Of a stretch of DNA of 64,000 bases, positions 61,316 through 64,000 are shown one piece after another. Within the stretch, counting starts at the first letter, position 1. Every line of letters starts with the position of its first letter. Location of the stretch: contig NZ_QMBQ01000006.1 in the NCBI RefSeq assembly GCF_003289965.1, positions 1-64,000 of the forward strand. Reading direction: 5' to 3'. The notes under the pieces were generated by a model. The model searched no databases, was not told the DNA's origin, and saw nothing but the letters and a program-made list of their open reading frames with translations. Source of the DNA: Mesorhizobium atlanticum (lineage in GTDB: Bacteria; Pseudomonadota; Alphaproteobacteria; Rhizobiales; Rhizobiaceae). A program made the translations under genes and the position numbers.

Positions 61316-62353
61316 ATGGCCACCGCCGCCAAAAAAGCGCCCGCCAAATCCAGATCCGACAAACAGCCCAATCTGTCAGCGCCCAAGCCCGCTGATTTCA
61401 CCAAGGAAGAGGAGCTCTCCGCCTACCGGCATATGCTCTTGATCCGCCGCTTCGAGGAAAAGGCCGGCCAGCTTTACGGCATGGGTTTCATCGGCGGCTT
61501 CTGCCATCTCTATATCGGCCAGGAGGCCGTCGTCACCGGCATGAAGATGGCGCTGGTCGAAGGCGACCAGATGATCACCGCCTATCGCGACCACGGCCAT
61601 ATGCTGGCGATGGACCTGTCGCCGCGCGGCGTCATGGCCGAGCTCACCGGACGCCGCGGCGGCCTGTCGAAGGGCAAGGGCGGCTCCATGCACATGTTCT
61701 CCAAGGAGAAGCATTTCTACGGCGGCCACGGCATCGTCGGCGCCCAGGTGTCGCTCGGCACCGGCCTTGCCTTCGCCAACCGCTACCGCGACAACAAGAA
61801 CGTCTCGCTGACCTATTTCGGCGATGGCGCGGCCAACCAGGGCCAGGTCTATGAAAGCTTCAACATGGCCTCGCTGTGGAAGCTGCCGGTGATCTACGTC
61901 ATCGAGAACAACCGCTACGCCATGGGCACGTCGGTGTCGCGCTCGTCGGCAGAGACCGACTTCTCGCATCGCGGCGCTTCCTTCAAAATCCCGGGCATCC
62001 AGGTCGATGGCATGGACGTTCGCGCCGTGAAGTCGGCGGCCGATCTCGCCACCGAATGGTGCCGCGCCGGCAACGGCCCGCTCATCCTCGAAATGCAGAC
62101 CTACCGCTATCGCGGCCATTCGATGTCCGACCCGGCGAAGTACCGTTCCAAGGAGGAGGTGCAGAAGATGCGCTCCGAGCACGACCCGATCGAGCAGGTT
62201 CGGGTGCGGCTGCTCGACAAGAAGTGGGCAAGCGAGGACGAGCTCAAGACCATCGACAAGGAAGTCCGCGACATCGTCGCCGACGCCGCCGAATTCGCCC
62301 AGAACGACGCCGAGCCGGATCCGTCCGAGCTCTGGACCGACATCGTACTCTAA
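61316..62353 (+). CDS. pdhA: Pyruvate dehydrogenase E1 component, alpha subunit
   Basis: Thiamine-diphosphate-dependent decarboxylation of pyruvate within PDH. 345 residues. An Ala/Lys-rich leader (about 1-25), then RHMLLIRRFEEKAGQLYGMG, LGTGLAFANRY, and the ThDP motif GDGAANQG...ENN near residue 168-200. CAGGGAGTG ribosome-binding site before the ATG. First gene of the pdh operon; the preceding 100-base region ends with an ftsB terminator. Confidence 0.97.
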   Translation: MATAAKKAPAKSRSDKQPNLSAPKPADFTKEEELSAYRHMLLIRRFEEKAGQLYGMGFIGGFCHLYIGQEAVVTGMKMALVEGDQMITAYRDHGHMLAMDLSPRGVMAELTGRRGGLSKGKGGSMHMFSKEKHFYGGHGIVGAQVSLGTGLAFANRYRDNKNVSLTYFGDGAANQGQVYESFNMASLWKLPVIYVIENNRYAMGTSVSRSSAETDFSHRGASFKIPGIQVDGMDVRAVKSAADLATEWCRAGNGPLILEMQTYRYRGHSMSDPAKYRSKEEVQKMRSEHDPIEQVRVRLLDKKWASEDELKTIDKEVRDIVADAAEFAQNDAEPDPSELWTDIVL

Positions 62354-62368
62354 GGGGAGGGCAAGGAC

Positions 62369-63760
<1,392 letters not shown>

Positions 63761-63770
63761 GACAACGCGG

Positions 63771-64000
63771 ATGCCGTCTCTCTGGGTTCTGGCCGCCGTC
63801 ATTGTACCTACCGTTGCCGTGGCCTTCTTGGTGCGCTCGGTAACCGGCAAGTTCGACGCGATTTTATTGATGCTGAGCGGTGCTGCTTCGCTCGTCCTGG
63901 CAGTTGTTGCGACCGGCTCCGCACAGGTCGATCAAACCGGTGGCATGATGAGCCTCGAAATGAGCAAAAGCAGCTTCCATTTCGGGGTCCTGCCACCCGT
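63771..64000 (+). CDS. Small membrane protein, 5' part only
   Basis: Reading frame from ATG 63771, ten bases after pdhB, open to the end of the window (76 codons). Sequence starts MPSLWVLAAVIVPTVAVAFLV and has two hydrophobic segments (about 4-20 and 30-49). The first bases after the pdhB stop lack a strong ribosome-binding site, so it may depend on coupling. In the pdh operon between pdhB and the expected pdhC. Function unknown. Confidence 0.6.
   Translation, partial: MPSLWVLAAVIVPTVAVAFLVRSVTGKFDAILLMLSGAASLVLAVVATGSAQVDQTGGMMSLEMSKSSFHFGVLPP

Overview
The window reads as a chromosomal segment of a high-GC alphaproteobacterium of the order Hyphomicrobiales (Rhizobiales), most likely Mesorhizobium or a close relative. 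This is an inference from gene content: a complete S10-spc-alpha ribosomal cluster with a short-form adk, a eukaryote-type glutamine synthetase (glnII) beside a DUF2735 gene, an ATP12-type F1 assembly factor, a pyruvate dehydrogenase E1 beta subunit carrying its own lipoyl domain, and several copies of short palindromic intergenic repeats of a kind I associate with Mesorhizobium. Nearly all coding space is in one codon-usage style, and I see no prophage, insertion sequence, CRISPR array, rRNA or tRNA.

Region 1 (1-15.1 kb) is the translation cluster, all on the + strand: the 3' end of tuf, rpsJ-rplC-rplD-rplW-rplB-rpsS-rplV-rpsC-rplP-rpmC-rpsQ, rplN-rplX-rplE-rpsN-rpsH-rplF-rplR-rpsE-rpmD-rplO-secY-adk, and rpsM-rpsK-rpoA-rplQ, closed by a strong terminator. 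The order is canonical, but repeats have accumulated before secY, before rpsM and between rpsM and rpsK.

Region 2 (15.2-25.3 kb) holds a Do-type periplasmic protease, rarA, a putative membrane-anchored Asp/Asn beta-hydroxylase-like protein, an aldehyde-oxidation module (GAF/Fis regulator lacking the AAA+ domain, a perfect palindrome, an ExaC-like aldehyde dehydrogenase and a DUF779 protein), then an RluC-family pseudouridine synthase, a DMT exporter and ATP12.

Region 3 (25.6-36.5 kb) is a nitrogen-assimilation neighbourhood. It contains an MHS-type transporter with a large soluble insertion, DUF2735/glnII with a near-perfect sigma-54 promoter and an NtrC-like box, a TetR / P1 peptidase / APC permease module with a putative operator, and glnB-glnA behind a second near-perfect sigma-54 promoter, divergent from nnr.

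Region 4 (36.5-49 kb) carries two glycosyltransferases, an acyl-CoA carboxylase carboxyltransferase, an RhlE-type helicase whose motif II reads DEGD, a hydrolase, an SDR, cysK-alaX, sseA-GNAT, an OmpA-like protein and DUF1203. Region 5 (49-64 kb) has ald with a divergent Lrp-type regulator, a type II NADH dehydrogenase, a Tat-exported nucleotide phosphodiesterase, kdsA, dodecin, a PRC-barrel protein, two very small membrane or lipoprotein genes, eno, ftsB and pdhA-pdhB. The window ends inside a further small membrane-protein gene.

I did not find a clearly new multi-gene system. The best leads are the AAA+-less aldehyde regulator with its palindrome, the transporter insertion, the TetR/peptidase/permease module, the CRP-like site with a candidate small RNA near 49.1-49.3 kb, and the repeat families.
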